Notes under the pieces: model-generated
The model's input: only the letters and a program-made list of their open reading frames with translations
What the model was told of the DNA's origin: nothing
Database searches by the model: none
In this document: positions 1 to 8,619 of the stretch, one piece after another
Numbering within the stretch: position 1 is the stretch's first letter
Layout of the letters: each line of letters opens with the position of its first letter
Assembly (NCBI RefSeq): GCF_002802905.1
Contig: NZ_PEBK01000001.1
Location: 248,001 to 312,000, forward strand
DNA from: Bifidobacterium simiarum
GTDB taxonomy: Bacteria; Actinomycetota; Actinomycetes; Actinomycetales; Bifidobacteriaceae
DNA length: 64,000 nucleotides
Direction of reading: 5' to 3'
Position numbers and translations under genes: made by a program

Positions 1-518
1 GAGAACGACGAGACGCCCAGCACGCTGCCGAGCGTGGGGTATTCGCCGTACACGGCGTTGACATTCACCGCGCACGACAGCACGGCGAACGGAATCAGCG
101 CCGCCGATGCCGCGCGTCTGGCCCCACGCGTGACCACGATCGAGGCGATCGCCGCGCCAAGCGGGGCGAGACCGACGGCCACGGCCCAGACCACCTTGAT
201 CCCCAGCATCACACCGAAGACGAGGTAATGGTCAAGCAGCCAGGCCACCGAGAAGCCGACGGCGAATCCGACCGCGGCGCCGGCGATGATCACGGCCGGC
301 CGTCGGAACCGTCCGATCGGGCCGTCGTCGTTCCGGCCTCCACTGTTCCTGCTGCCGGCAGCTCCGGAACGTACCGCCTCGTACAGCGCGATGCCGAACA
401 GACCGGCCACGCCGATCACGGTGACGGCGAACAGGGTGACCGGCAGCCACCCCGAGTCGATGTCGAGCTTCAGCAGCCGGATCATCCACGGCGCGCGCAG
501 GGTCGTTCCTCCGTCCAA
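1..518 (-). CDS. Partial membrane protein, probably the N-terminal half of a membrane-anchored esterase
   Basis: The reading frame runs off the left edge of the window, so only the N-terminal part is visible. I chose a TTG start at 518 because GGGAGG lies 8 bases upstream; in-frame alternatives are GTG at 599 and ATG at 485. The visible protein has four hydrophobic segments joined by short polar loops, one of them Gly/Ser/Asn-rich. It ends in a stretch reading VNAVYGEYPTLGSVLG. Actinobacterial esterase-family proteins (mycolyltransferase or esterase-D-like alpha/beta hydrolases) carry a similar four-helix region followed by an x-YPTL-x-x-xLG segment before the catalytic domain. The catalytic domain would lie outside the window, so the esterase call rests on that resemblance. 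It is divergent from the thiN-like gene. Confidence 0.5.
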   Translation of the reverse strand, partial: MDGGTTLRAPWMIRLLKLDIDSGWLPVTLFAVTVIGVAGLFGIALYEAVRSGAAGSRNSGGRNDDGPIGRFRRPAVIIAGAAVGFAVGFSVAWLLDHYLVFGVMLGIKVVWAVAVGLAPLGAAIASIVVTRGARRAASAALIPFAVLSCAVNVNAVYGEYPTLGSVLGVSSF

Positions 519-671
519 AAGCCATTCCTCCCGTCCATTGGCGTCCAGACCGTTCCTCGGCCATGACGACTCACCTAGGGTAGTGCGGTCCGCCTTCACG
601 TCACATCGTTCCCGGGGATGATGCCGGGGTTCGCGGTCGCGGAAGGTCGAGATCCCGTGCCCGGCGATACC

Positions 672-1460
672 ATGTGGAGCATGGATATCAATGAGGGCCG
701 CCATGACGGCGAATGCGTGATCTTCGGGGCCGGAAGCTACTACGACGAGCAGCCGACGATCCTAGGCGGGGCGTTCGTCGTCGCGGCCGACGGCGGACTG
801 GACCATGTGCGGGCGCTGGGCGTCGACGCCGACGTGGTGATCGGCGACTTCGATTCGCTGGACCACGATTTCGACACCTACGCGCATCTGCACGGCATCA
901 CCCGTCTGCCCAGCGAGAAGGACGATACCGACATGTTCGCCGCGGTCAAGCTCGGCTGGGCCCATGGGGCGCGACGGTTCCACATCTACGGCGGGCTCGG
1001 CGGCCGGGTCGACCACACGCTGGCCAACATCCAGACGCTGGCGCGCATCGCGGCTCACGGGGGAGTGGGCTTCCTGCACGGCGACGGGCAGATCCTCACC
1101 GTGCTCTGCGACGGCACGCTGTCGTTCCGGGCGTGGGATGCGCCGGCACGCAGCATGATCTCGGTGTTCGCCCACGGCGGCGTCGCCCGTCACGTCACGA
1201 TCGGCGGACTCAAGTACGGGGTGCGCGATGCCGTGCTGCGCGACACGAAGCCGATCGGGGTGAGCAACGAGTTCCTCGCCGGGCAAGAAGGCTGGGTGTC
1301 GGTGGGCGACGGCGCGCTCGTCGTGGTCTTTCCCGTGTCCGCGCCGGCCCCGGCATGGCGCACCGAGCGCGGGGACGAGGGGCCGGATGCGCTCGGCGTC
1401 ATCGACACGCACGTCTCCCGACTGCTGTCGAAACGTGCCGCGTCCTCCGAGAAGCGGTGA
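672..1460 (+). CDS. thiN: Thiamine pyrophosphokinase
   Basis: Transfers pyrophosphate from ATP to thiamine to make thiamine diphosphate in the cytosol. Family hallmarks are present in order: AADGGLDH, GDFDSLD, the SEKDDTD substrate-binding segment and GGLGGRVDHTLAN. The C-terminal half is the beta-sandwich expected of the family. Start choice is open: in-frame ATGs lie at 618, 672 and 681, and none has a well-spaced ribosome-binding site. The upstream residues before 672 look non-conserved, so 672 or 681 is most likely. The C-terminal 30 residues (after about 1370) extend beyond the usual family end. It acts downstream of the thiazole-salvage genes found at about 42-44 kb. Confidence 0.85.
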   Translation: MWSMDINEGRHDGECVIFGAGSYYDEQPTILGGAFVVAADGGLDHVRALGVDADVVIGDFDSLDHDFDTYAHLHGITRLPSEKDDTDMFAAVKLGWAHGARRFHIYGGLGGRVDHTLANIQTLARIAAHGGVGFLHGDGQILTVLCDGTLSFRAWDAPARSMISVFAHGGVARHVTIGGLKYGVRDAVLRDTKPIGVSNEFLAGQEGWVSVGDGALVVVFPVSAPAPAWRTERGDEGPDALGVIDTHVSRLLSKRAASSEKR

Positions 1461-1702
1461 TCGGCGGATTGATCGGCGTCGGACGGGTCTCGCCGGATGG
1501 CGGTCGTCGGATGGCGTTCGCCACCGGGCGACGACGATATCGCGTTCGGCAAAAGTTCAGACGACTTTGAGACGAAAGCCACCAAAAAGTACAGGTGGCA
1601 CAGTAGGATGAGACACGTTGGCAATAGCTGGCAGAATCGTGTGAACGCTCTCTATGAGGGCAATCGTGCGATCGATGCCACGTCCACTCAGGAGATAAAT
1701 AA

Positions 1703-2761
1703 ATGACAGTTAAGATTGGTATCAACGGCTTCGGCCGCATCGGTCGTCTCGCCTTCCGCCGCATCTTCGAGCTGCAGGCTCGCGGTGGCCAGGCCGGCGA
1801 TATTGAAGTCGCCGCCATCAACGATCTGACCACTCCCGCCACGCTGGCCTACCTGCTGAAGTACGACAGCACCCACGGCACCTTCCGTCACGACGACGGC
1901 ACTCCGGTCGAGGTCACCTCCACCGACACCTCCATCGTGGTGGACGGCAAGGAATACACCGTGTACGCCGAGAAGGACGCTAACAACATTCCGTGGGTCA
2001 AGAACGACGGCGTCGAGTACGTGCTCGAGTGCACCGGCTTCTACACCTCCGCCGAGAAGTCCCAGGCCCACATCAACGCCGGCGCCAAGAAGGTCCTCAT
2101 CTCCGCTCCGGCCAAGGACGACACCACTCCGACCGTCGTCTTCGGTGTGAACCACGAGATCCTCAAGCCGACCGACATCATCGTGTCCGCCGGCTCCTGC
2201 ACCACCAACTCCATGGCTGCCATGGTCAAGCTGCTCCAGGAGAAGTGGGGCATCAAGGCCGGCTTCATGACCACCATCCACGCCTACACCGGCACCCAGA
2301 TGATCCTGGACGGCCCGCGCGGCACCAAGAGCGGCCGCAACCTGCGCGCCGCCGGCATCAACACCATCGCCCACTCCACCGGCGCCGCCAAGGCCATCGG
2401 CAAGGTCGTGCCCGAGGTCAACGGCAAGCTGCAGGGCCACGCCCAGCGCATCCAGGTCCCGGACGGCTCCGTCACCGAGCTGACCTCCGTCCTCGAGAAG
2501 CCGGCCACCGCCGACGAGATCAACGAGGCCTTCAAGGCCGCCTTCTCCGACACCGAGTACTTCGGCTACAACGGTGACGGCATCGTCTCCTCCGACATCA
2601 TCGGCGACACCCACGGTGGCGTCTTCGACCCGACCCAGACCGACGTCAACACCGTTGACGGCGTGACCCTGGCCCGCACGGTCACCTTCTACGACAACGA
2701 GTACGGCTTCACCTCCAACATGATCCGTACCCTGCTGTACTTCGCCGAGATCTCCGAGTGA
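1703..2761 (+). CDS. gap: Glyceraldehyde-3-phosphate dehydrogenase
   Basis: Oxidises and phosphorylates glyceraldehyde-3-phosphate to 1,3-bisphosphoglycerate with NAD+. It serves the lower glycolytic half of the bifid shunt. The N-terminus carries the dinucleotide-binding motif [10 protein letters not shown], and the catalytic cysteine is in SAGSCTTNS (about residue 166). The common SCTTNCL becomes SCTTNSM here. The length of 352 residues is slightly above the usual 330-340. A strong AGGAG ends 8 bases before the ATG. Codon use is markedly biased (repeated GGC, ACC, AAG, GTC), as expected for a highly expressed gene. It stands alone and is closed by a long hairpin at 2813. Confidence 0.96.
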   Translation: MTVKIGINGFGRIGRLAFRRIFELQARGGQAGDIEVAAINDLTTPATLAYLLKYDSTHGTFRHDDGTPVEVTSTDTSIVVDGKEYTVYAEKDANNIPWVKNDGVEYVLECTGFYTSAEKSQAHINAGAKKVLISAPAKDDTTPTVVFGVNHEILKPTDIIVSAGSCTTNSMAAMVKLLQEKWGIKAGFMTTIHAYTGTQMILDGPRGTKSGRNLRAAGINTIAHSTGAAKAIGKVVPEVNGKLQGHAQRIQVPDGSVTELTSVLEKPATADEINEAFKAAFSDTEYFGYNGDGIVSSDIIGDTHGGVFDPTQTDVNTVDGVTLARTVTFYDNEYGFTSNMIRTLLYFAEISE

Positions 2762-2812
2762 ATCCAAGCGAATGAATCCGGCATGATCCAATAGGTCGGG
2801 CCGGAATCATAC

Positions 2813-2861
2813 ACAAGGAGGGGCTCCGCTTCACACTGATGGAAGCGGAGCCCCTCCTTGT
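2813..2861. terminator. Bidirectional terminator hairpin between gap and nox
   Basis: A perfect 20-bp inverted repeat (arms 2813-2832 and 2842-2861, arm sequence ACAAGGAGGGGCTCCGCTTC) encloses a 9-base loop. It lies between the convergent gap and NADH oxidase genes, so it can end transcription from both sides. Confidence 0.9.
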
Positions 2862-2892
2862 TGTATCGGCGTTGTATCGGCTTCGAGAAGTG

Positions 2893-4230
2893 CTACGCCT
2901 CGGCGGCGGCCTTCATGGCCACGGCGCCGACGTAATAGACCGGCTTGTCGAAATTCGGCTGGAACAGGAAGTCCACGTTGGCCAGATCGTCCACGGTGAA
3001 GTGGGACTGGATCGCCATCGACACCACGTTGGCCGCGCCGGAGATATCGGCCTTGGCCATGAACTGCCCGCCCTTGACCTCGCGGGTGTCCGGATCCCAC
3101 GTCAGCAGGCTCGTCACCGGGGTGGTGGTGAGCATGAAGTCCGGGCGGTAGTCGTCGACCAGTTCGGTCAGCCGCAGATCGAGGCCGCGGCGTTCCGCAC
3201 CGCCCAGCGTCAGACCGGAGGCGGCCAGCGACAGATCGTACAGCTGCACGGCCGACGTGGCCTGCGTGCCCATGTACGCGCGGGTCGGGGTCTCGATGTT
3301 GCGGCCGACGAGCAGACCCTGACGCACCGCATTGGTGGCCAGCGGAATGTAATCGTGCTTGCCGGTCGGATTGTAGAACACCGTGGCCGAGTCGCCGGCG
3401 GCGTAGACGTCGGGCAGGGAGGCGCGCATGTACTCGTCCACCACGATCGCCCCGTTGGGCAGCATGTCCACCTGTCCCTTGAGCAGTTCGGTGGCAGGCA
3501 GGAATCCGACCGCCAGCACGGCGAAGTCGGCGGTGTACTCGCCCTTCTCCGTGACGACGGTGACGCCGTCGCCGGTGTCGACGAACCTCGTCACCTTCTG
3601 GCCCAGCGCCAGTTCGACGTCGTGATCGGCGAAGGCCTTCTCCACCTCGGCGGTGATCGGCTCGTCGAAGTTGTTGGCCAGCACGCGGTCCATCGCATCG
3701 ACCAGCGTGGTCTTCACGCCGACGAGGCTGAATTGTTCGGCCAGCTCGGCGCCGATATAGCCGGAACCGACCACCACCGCGGATTTCGCGCCCTTCGCGC
3801 GCTCCTTGATGGCCAACGCGTGATCCCAGTTCTTGCACAGCAGCACATGGTCGGAGTCGATGCCCTCGATCGGCGGGATCACCGGCTTCGAACCGGTGGT
3901 CACCACCAGCTTGTCGAAGGAATACTCCTTTTCCTCGCCGGTTTCGAGATCCCGGGCGACCAGCGTCTTGCCGGTCGCGTCCACGGACAATACGTCGGTG
4001 CGCATGTGCATGGTCGCGCCGGCCTCGGCCAGCGCCTGCGGGGAGGAGTAGAACATTCGCTTCGGATCGGAGACGTGATCGCCCACCCACAGGGCGATGC
4101 CGCAGGACAGGAACGACAGCGTGCCGTTGCGCTCGAAGACGTGCACCTGCCAATCGGGGTGCTCCTGCAGGATGGACTGGGTGGCGAACGTACCGGCGTG
4201 CGTGCAGCCGATGACGGCGACTGTGGTCAT
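2893..4230 (-). CDS. nox: FAD-dependent NADH oxidase (pyridine nucleotide-disulfide reductase family)
   Basis: Probably reduces oxygen to water with NADH, giving an anaerobe oxygen defence and NAD+ regeneration. The protein has 445 residues, typical for Nox and CoA-disulfide reductases. The FAD-binding N-terminus reads VAVIGCTHAG. A single redox cysteine sits in SFLSCGIALW (about residue 43), which fits the Cys42 of Nox. A second Rossmann motif, VVVGSGYIGAELAE, binds NADH, followed by the FAD segment YAAGDSA. The start has AAAGGAG well placed before the ATG. CoA-disulfide reductase is the main alternative; the sequence alone cannot exclude it. Confidence 0.88.
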   Translation of the reverse strand: MTTVAVIGCTHAGTFATQSILQEHPDWQVHVFERNGTLSFLSCGIALWVGDHVSDPKRMFYSSPQALAEAGATMHMRTDVLSVDATGKTLVARDLETGEEKEYSFDKLVVTTGSKPVIPPIEGIDSDHVLLCKNWDHALAIKERAKGAKSAVVVGSGYIGAELAEQFSLVGVKTTLVDAMDRVLANNFDEPITAEVEKAFADHDVELALGQKVTRFVDTGDGVTVVTEKGEYTADFAVLAVGFLPATELLKGQVDMLPNGAIVVDEYMRASLPDVYAAGDSATVFYNPTGKHDYIPLATNAVRQGLLVGRNIETPTRAYMGTQATSAVQLYDLSLAASGLTLGGAERRGLDLRLTELVDDYRPDFMLTTTPVTSLLTWDPDTREVKGGQFMAKADISGAANVVSMAIQSHFTVDDLANVDFLFQPNFDKPVYYVGAVAMKAAAEA

Positions 4231-4401
4231 GAAAGGCTCCTTTGTCTGACGTGAACGATGTCACTGCACATCCTACCAATCGGTTGACATGGTCGATGGT
4301 TGCCGCGCCGGGCCGGTCCGGGGCCGCGTGGCGTATGGGCGCATAGAATATTGAGCGGACAGCCGTGCGCGGCACTGGATCAACGATCGGAGGAGCAGTC
4401 G

Positions 4402-6516
4402 ATGAGCGAAGCCGTTCGCCTTGGAAGCGGGGAGACGAAGCGGATCGTGGCCGGCATTCTGGCCCATGTGGACGCCGGGAAGACCACGCTGTCGGAGGCG
4501 ATGCTCTACCGGTCCGGCGAACTGCGCAGGCTCGGCCGCGTCGACCACGGCGACGCCTTCCTCGACACCGACGCGATGGAACGCCGACGCGGCATCACGA
4601 TCTTCTCCCATCAGGCGCGGATCGATCACGGCGATCTGCGGCTCACCCTGCTGGACACGCCCGGTCACGTCGATTTCGCGGCGGAGACCGAACGCACGCT
4701 GCGGGTGCTGGACTATGCGATTCTGGTGGTCTCCGGCGCCGACGGCGTGCAGGGCCACACCGAAACGCTGTGGCGTCTGCTGGCCCGGTACCGGGTGCCG
4801 ACGATGATCTTCGTGAACAAGATGGACACGCCCGGCGCCGACCGGGAGACCTTGCTCGACCGCATGAGGCGGCGCCTGTCCGACGGCTGCGCGGACTTCA
4901 CCCCGCTGGTCGCCGGTCGGGACCCCGGTGATACGGACGAAGCCGGCGCCATGGCCGACAATGGCATGGCCGATGCCTCGGCGCTGACCGAATCGCAGTG
5001 GGAGGCCCTGGCCATGCAGGACGAGCGGGCGACGGACGAGTTCCTGGAGCATGGACGGCTGACGGACGGCCGACTGCGGGCCATGATCGCCGACCGACAG
5101 GTGTTCCCCTGCTTCTTCGGTTCGGCACTGCGACTTGACGGCGTCGACGACCTGCTCGACGGACTCGCGCGATTCACCCGGGAACCGGACCGTTCCGGGC
5201 AGTTCGGCGCTCGGGCGTACAAGATCTCCCACGACGAGAGGCACCACCGGCTGACGTGGATGAAGATCACCGGCGGCGCGCTCAGGGCCAAGGAGACGAT
5301 CGGCCGGCCGCCGGAGAAGGCCGACCAGATCCGCGTATACAACGGCGCGAAGTTCCTCACCGTCGACGAGGTGCCCGCGGGATCGGTGTGCGCGGTGGCC
5401 GGACCCGTCCACACCTTCCCCGGCGAGGGACTGGGATGCGAGGCCGACGCGGAGGATCCGAGCCTGCAGCCGGTGCTCACCTACACGCTGCTGCCCGGCG
5501 ACAACGACATCCACCGCTGCCTCGACGCGCTGCGCGAACTGGAGGACGAGGATCCGCTGCTGCATGTCACCTGGCAGGAGCGGCTGGGGGAGATCCACCT
5601 GCAGCTCATGGGATCGATCCAGCTGGAGATCATCCAGCAGATGCTGCACGACCGATTCGGACTGGACGTGACGTTCGGCCCCGGCTCGATCCTGTACAAG
5701 GAGACGATCACCGCGCCGGTCGAAGGCGTGGGACACTTCGAGCCGCTGCGCCACTACGCCGAAGCGCATCTGCTGCTCGAACCCACCGGGCCGAACACGG
5801 GACTGAGCTTCGCCACGTCGTGCAGCCTCGACGTGCTCGACCGCAACTGGCAGCGGCTGATCCTCACCCATCTGCGCGAGCGGGAGCATCTCGGCGTGCT
5901 GACCGGCTCTCCCATCACCGATATGCGCATCACCCTGCTCACCGGCCGGGCGCACCTGAAGCACACCGAGGGCGGTGACTTCAGACAGGCCACCTACCGG
6001 GCCGTCAGACAGGGCCTGATGATGGCGGCCAGAGGCATCGTCGGTCATCCGCAGGGAGACCTGCCCGCGCAGCCGCTGCCGGACGCGGAGCATCAGGGCA
6101 ACTGCCGGCTGCTGGAACCGTGGTACCGGTTCCGGCTGGAGGTGCCGGACAGCATGATCGGCCGGGCGATGAGCGACATCCAGCGCATGAGCGGCCAGTT
6201 CGACCCGCCGGCCACGGACGATGGCTACGCCACGCTCGAAGGACGGGCCCCGGTGAGCGAAATGCGCGACTATGCGATGGACGTGAACGCCTACACGCAC
6301 GGCATGGGACGACTGACCTGCACCTTCGCCGGATACGAGCCGTGCCACGACGCCGAAGCGGTGATCGAACGGATCGGCTACGATCCCACCGACGATCCCG
6401 AACACACGCCGGACTCGGTGTTCTGCGCGCACGGTGCGGGATACAAGGTCGACTGGAACGAGGTGCCTTCGCACATGCATCTGGGCTATGCCTCGGACGG
6501 GCCGACGGAGGAGTGA
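4402..6516 (+). CDS. TetM/TetW-like ribosomal protection GTPase
   Basis: A translational GTPase of the EF-G superfamily that resembles tetracycline ribosomal-protection proteins. GTPase motifs are intact near the N-terminus: AHVDAGKTT (G1), DTPGHVDF (G3) and NKMD (G4). The C-terminal half has the elongation-factor domains IV-V, with a TetM-like DFRQATYRAVRQGL region. The start at 4402 follows GGAGGA. The resulting 704 residues exceed the 639 of TetM, mostly through Asp/Gly/Glu-rich insertions such as about 4920-4990. It sits between housekeeping genes (nox and proC), has the same base composition as its neighbours and shows no mobile-element flank. It therefore looks like an intrinsic chromosomal homologue. 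Whether it confers tetracycline resistance cannot be told from the sequence. Confidence 0.85.
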   Translation: MSEAVRLGSGETKRIVAGILAHVDAGKTTLSEAMLYRSGELRRLGRVDHGDAFLDTDAMERRRGITIFSHQARIDHGDLRLTLLDTPGHVDFAAETERTLRVLDYAILVVSGADGVQGHTETLWRLLARYRVPTMIFVNKMDTPGADRETLLDRMRRRLSDGCADFTPLVAGRDPGDTDEAGAMADNGMADASALTESQWEALAMQDERATDEFLEHGRLTDGRLRAMIADRQVFPCFFGSALRLDGVDDLLDGLARFTREPDRSGQFGARAYKISHDERHHRLTWMKITGGALRAKETIGRPPEKADQIRVYNGAKFLTVDEVPAGSVCAVAGPVHTFPGEGLGCEADAEDPSLQPVLTYTLLPGDNDIHRCLDALRELEDEDPLLHVTWQERLGEIHLQLMGSIQLEIIQQMLHDRFGLDVTFGPGSILYKETITAPVEGVGHFEPLRHYAEAHLLLEPTGPNTGLSFATSCSLDVLDRNWQRLILTHLREREHLGVLTGSPITDMRITLLTGRAHLKHTEGGDFRQATYRAVRQGLMMAARGIVGHPQGDLPAQPLPDAEHQGNCRLLEPWYRFRLEVPDSMIGRAMSDIQRMSGQFDPPATDDGYATLEGRAPVSEMRDYAMDVNAYTHGMGRLTCTFAGYEPCHDAEAVIERIGYDPTDDPEHTPDSVFCAHGAGYKVDWNEVPSHMHLGYASDGPTEE

Positions 6517-6712
6517 CCGGCCCGGGGCATGTGGATCCGGGGCCATGCGAGGCGGGCGACCTGCGGGGTCGGGCGTTTCACACGCCGGTCATATTCCGAA
6601 CCTAGACTGCGTTCCAGTCGTTGGGGGAGCCGGGGAGACCATCATTCACCGCATGCGAACACGACGACCCGCATATCGGCGGCCGCAGGGGCCTTCGAGG
6701 AAAGGACGAACC

Positions 6713-7507
6713 ATGGCAGGCAAGCACATCGGCGTTATCGGATTCGGCAACATGGGAGGCGCGATCATCTCAGGCGCCATCGAACACGGCGTGGTGGCAC
6801 CGGCCGACGTGACCATCTACGATCCCAACGCCTCCGCCATCGAGCGGGTGAAGGCGCTGGGCGCCAACCCCGCGGCCGACGAGCGCGAGGTGATCGAGGC
6901 CAGCGACGTGGTGCTGCTGGCCGTCAAGCCCCAGATGTTCGCCGCCGCAGCCGCCAAGTGCGGATCCTTCGACGGCAAGGCGATCCTGTCGATCATGGCC
7001 GGCGTGACGGCCGACCGCATCCGCGAAACCGTGGAGGGCAGCCCCCGCGTGATGCGGCTCATGCCCAACACCCCCGCGCTGGTCGGCGCCGGCGCCTTCG
7101 CCCTGGACGCCGACAGCGACTTCACCGACGAGGAGAAAACCTTCGCCAAGGAGCTGTTCGAATCGCTCGGCATCGTGGAATTCGTGCCCGAGCACCTGCT
7201 CGACGCGGTGACCGGACTGTCCGGCTCGGCCCCCGCCTTCGTGGCCGTGTTCATCGAGGCGCTCGCCGACGGCGGTCTGCTCGAGGGCCTGCCGCGCGCC
7301 ACCGCCTACCGTCTGGCCGCACAGACCTGCCTCGGCGAGGCCAAGCTGATCCTCGACAAGGGCATGACCCCGGCCGCGGCCAAGGACATGGTCACCTCGC
7401 CGGCCGGCACCACGATCGCCGGATACTCGGTGCTCGAGGAGGCCGGGTTCCGCGGCACGGTGATGAAGGCCGTCTCCGCCGCGGCCCAGCGCTCGCGCGA
7501 ACTGTAG
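6713..7507 (+). CDS. proC: Pyrroline-5-carboxylate reductase
   Basis: Catalyses the last step of proline synthesis, reducing pyrroline-5-carboxylate with NAD(P)H. The N-terminus has the Rossmann motif IGVIGFGNMGGAI. Further along are VKPQMF, RLMPNTPALVGAG and the C-terminal signature with GSAPAF and MVTSPAGTTIAG, all characteristic of ProC. The protein has 264 residues, matching the family. GAAAGGA lies before the ATG at 6713; the open frame upstream of it has no conserved residues. It is transcribed alone and followed by a repeat element at 7528 that may also terminate it. Confidence 0.95.
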   Translation: MAGKHIGVIGFGNMGGAIISGAIEHGVVAPADVTIYDPNASAIERVKALGANPAADEREVIEASDVVLLAVKPQMFAAAAAKCGSFDGKAILSIMAGVTADRIRETVEGSPRVMRLMPNTPALVGAGAFALDADSDFTDEEKTFAKELFESLGIVEFVPEHLLDAVTGLSGSAPAFVAVFIEALADGGLLEGLPRATAYRLAAQTCLGEAKLILDKGMTPAAAKDMVTSPAGTTIAGYSVLEEAGFRGTVMKAVSAAAQRSREL

Positions 7508-7527
7508 GATTTCGGTTGCATCGTTCG

Positions 7528-7662
7528 ACCACCCTCAGTCCGCCTTGCGGCGTCCAGCTCCCGCCGGCGGGAGCACAGGTGTTTCGCCTTGCCGGCGGGA
7601 GCATGCGTATTTCCCGCCCCCGCTGGCGGGGGCTGTCGAGCGGCAGCGAGACTGGGGGTGGT
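7528..7662. repeat. MITE-like 135-bp palindromic element
   Basis: The ends ACCACCCTCAGTC (7528-7540) and GACTGGGGGTGGT (7650-7662) are inverted repeats with one mismatch. Inside are a perfect 18-bp palindrome (7557-7574, GCTCCCGCC/GGCGGGAGC), another GCCGGCGGGAGC copy (7591-7602) and an 8-bp stem with a 2-base loop (7616-7633). It encodes nothing and lies between the convergent proC and esterase genes. The end sequences resemble an extragenic repeat I recall from bifidobacterial genomes; that is recollection, not a search. Confidence 0.65.
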
Positions 7663-7678
7663 CAGGCGGGGCGTACGC

Positions 7679-8338
7679 CTAGAAGAACTGGGGTCGCACC
7701 GCGCCGATGCCCTGCAGGAAGGCGGCCACGTCGCGCATCTCCGGCATGTTGATGCTGTGCGCCATGCCGGGATAGGTCTTCTCCGTCAGCGTGCCGTGCG
7801 TGCGCCAGAAATCGGCCATTGCCGCGGTTTCGAAGGCAGGGAAGATCGTATCCGCCTCGCCGTGCCCGTAGAAGATCGGCGGCCTCACCTCAAGCAGTTC
7901 GGCGTCCCCGGCGACGGGGCCGGGCGCCAGCCAGCCGGAGAAGGCCACCGCCGCCATGTACCGCTTCGGGTTCACGCGCAGCAGGTGACCGGCCAGCAGG
8001 CCGCCCTGCGAGAAGCCCATGACCACGATCCTCCGGTCCGCGGCGATGTTGTCGCGCACCCAGCGTTCCACCGCCTTGGCCGCCGCCAGTGCCTGCCGGT
8101 CCAGCGAGGCGCCCTCCGGCACACCCTCATGGCTCCAGTCGCCGAACCAGGTGTATCCCGGGCCGTAGGGGATGGGCGCCCTGAGTGAGGCGTAGTCCGA
8201 TCCCGGCGCGCACAGGCGCATCAGATCGGGCAGATCATATTCGTTGGACCCCCACCCGTGCAGCAGCAGAAACACCGGGGTCTGCGCATTGGCGTGAATC
8301 GACGTCAGCGCCTTGCCGATCCGTAGTTCGTCATCCAT
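7679..8338 (-). CDS. Alpha/beta hydrolase, carboxylesterase/phospholipase family
   Basis: A small cytosolic serine hydrolase of 219 residues in the carboxylesterase/lysophospholipase (YpfH-like) family. Visible are the oxyanion segment LLLHGWGSNE near the N-terminus, the nucleophile elbow GFSQGG (about residue 115), an acidic residue in YGHGEADTIF and the catalytic histidine in YPGMAHSI near the C-terminus. The start at 8338 has AAGGGAG five bases upstream; the frame stays open further but without conserved sequence. The substrate is unknown. It is convergent with proC and divergent from metY. Confidence 0.85.
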   Translation of the reverse strand: MDDELRIGKALTSIHANAQTPVFLLLHGWGSNEYDLPDLMRLCAPGSDYASLRAPIPYGPGYTWFGDWSHEGVPEGASLDRQALAAAKAVERWVRDNIAADRRIVVMGFSQGGLLAGHLLRVNPKRYMAAVAFSGWLAPGPVAGDAELLEVRPPIFYGHGEADTIFPAFETAAMADFWRTHGTLTEKTYPGMAHSINMPEMRDVAAFLQGIGAVRPQFF

Positions 8339-8454
8339 ATCGGCTCCCTTCTTGCCATGATCCATGCCGGCTCGTCGCCGGCATCCCATGGATTCCGTTG
8401 TAGGGGATCGCACCGACTTCCCGGTGTCGGCCCGCCTATGCCGCCGTACGCCTG

Positions 8455-8464
8455 ATAGCCCGTT
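8455..8464 (+). promoter_or_regulatory. Shared upstream word ATAGCCCGTT before metY
   Basis: The 10-mer ATAGCCCGTT lies about 155 bases before the metY start and recurs exactly at 14297-14306, about 185 bases before metB. A related TTATAGCC palindrome stands before the transporter operon at 10138. It is a candidate site for a common regulator; function is inferred from position only. Confidence 0.3.
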
Positions 8465-8619
8465 CCAAATAACGTCGATAACGCCGACGTCGCCGATCAC
8501 CGTCTTTTCCGGTAGGTTGAGGGGCATCGGACGGCAATACGGTAACGGGGCCGACGCCTCCGGCCGTGCCGCGACGGGCCGGCGATCCACGTCATGACAG
8601 GGAAAGGACGACCGCATCC

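Noticed and set aside
1578-1599. GCCACC...GGTGGC inverted repeat upstream of gap as a thiN terminator
   Set aside because: Stem is only six base pairs with a 10-base loop and lies 118 bases after thiN; could be chance.
4273-6546. Minus-strand open frame of 757 codons opposite the TetM-like gene
   Set aside because: Shadow frame with His/Arg/Val-rich composition and no ribosome-binding site; the plus strand encodes intact GTPase motifs.
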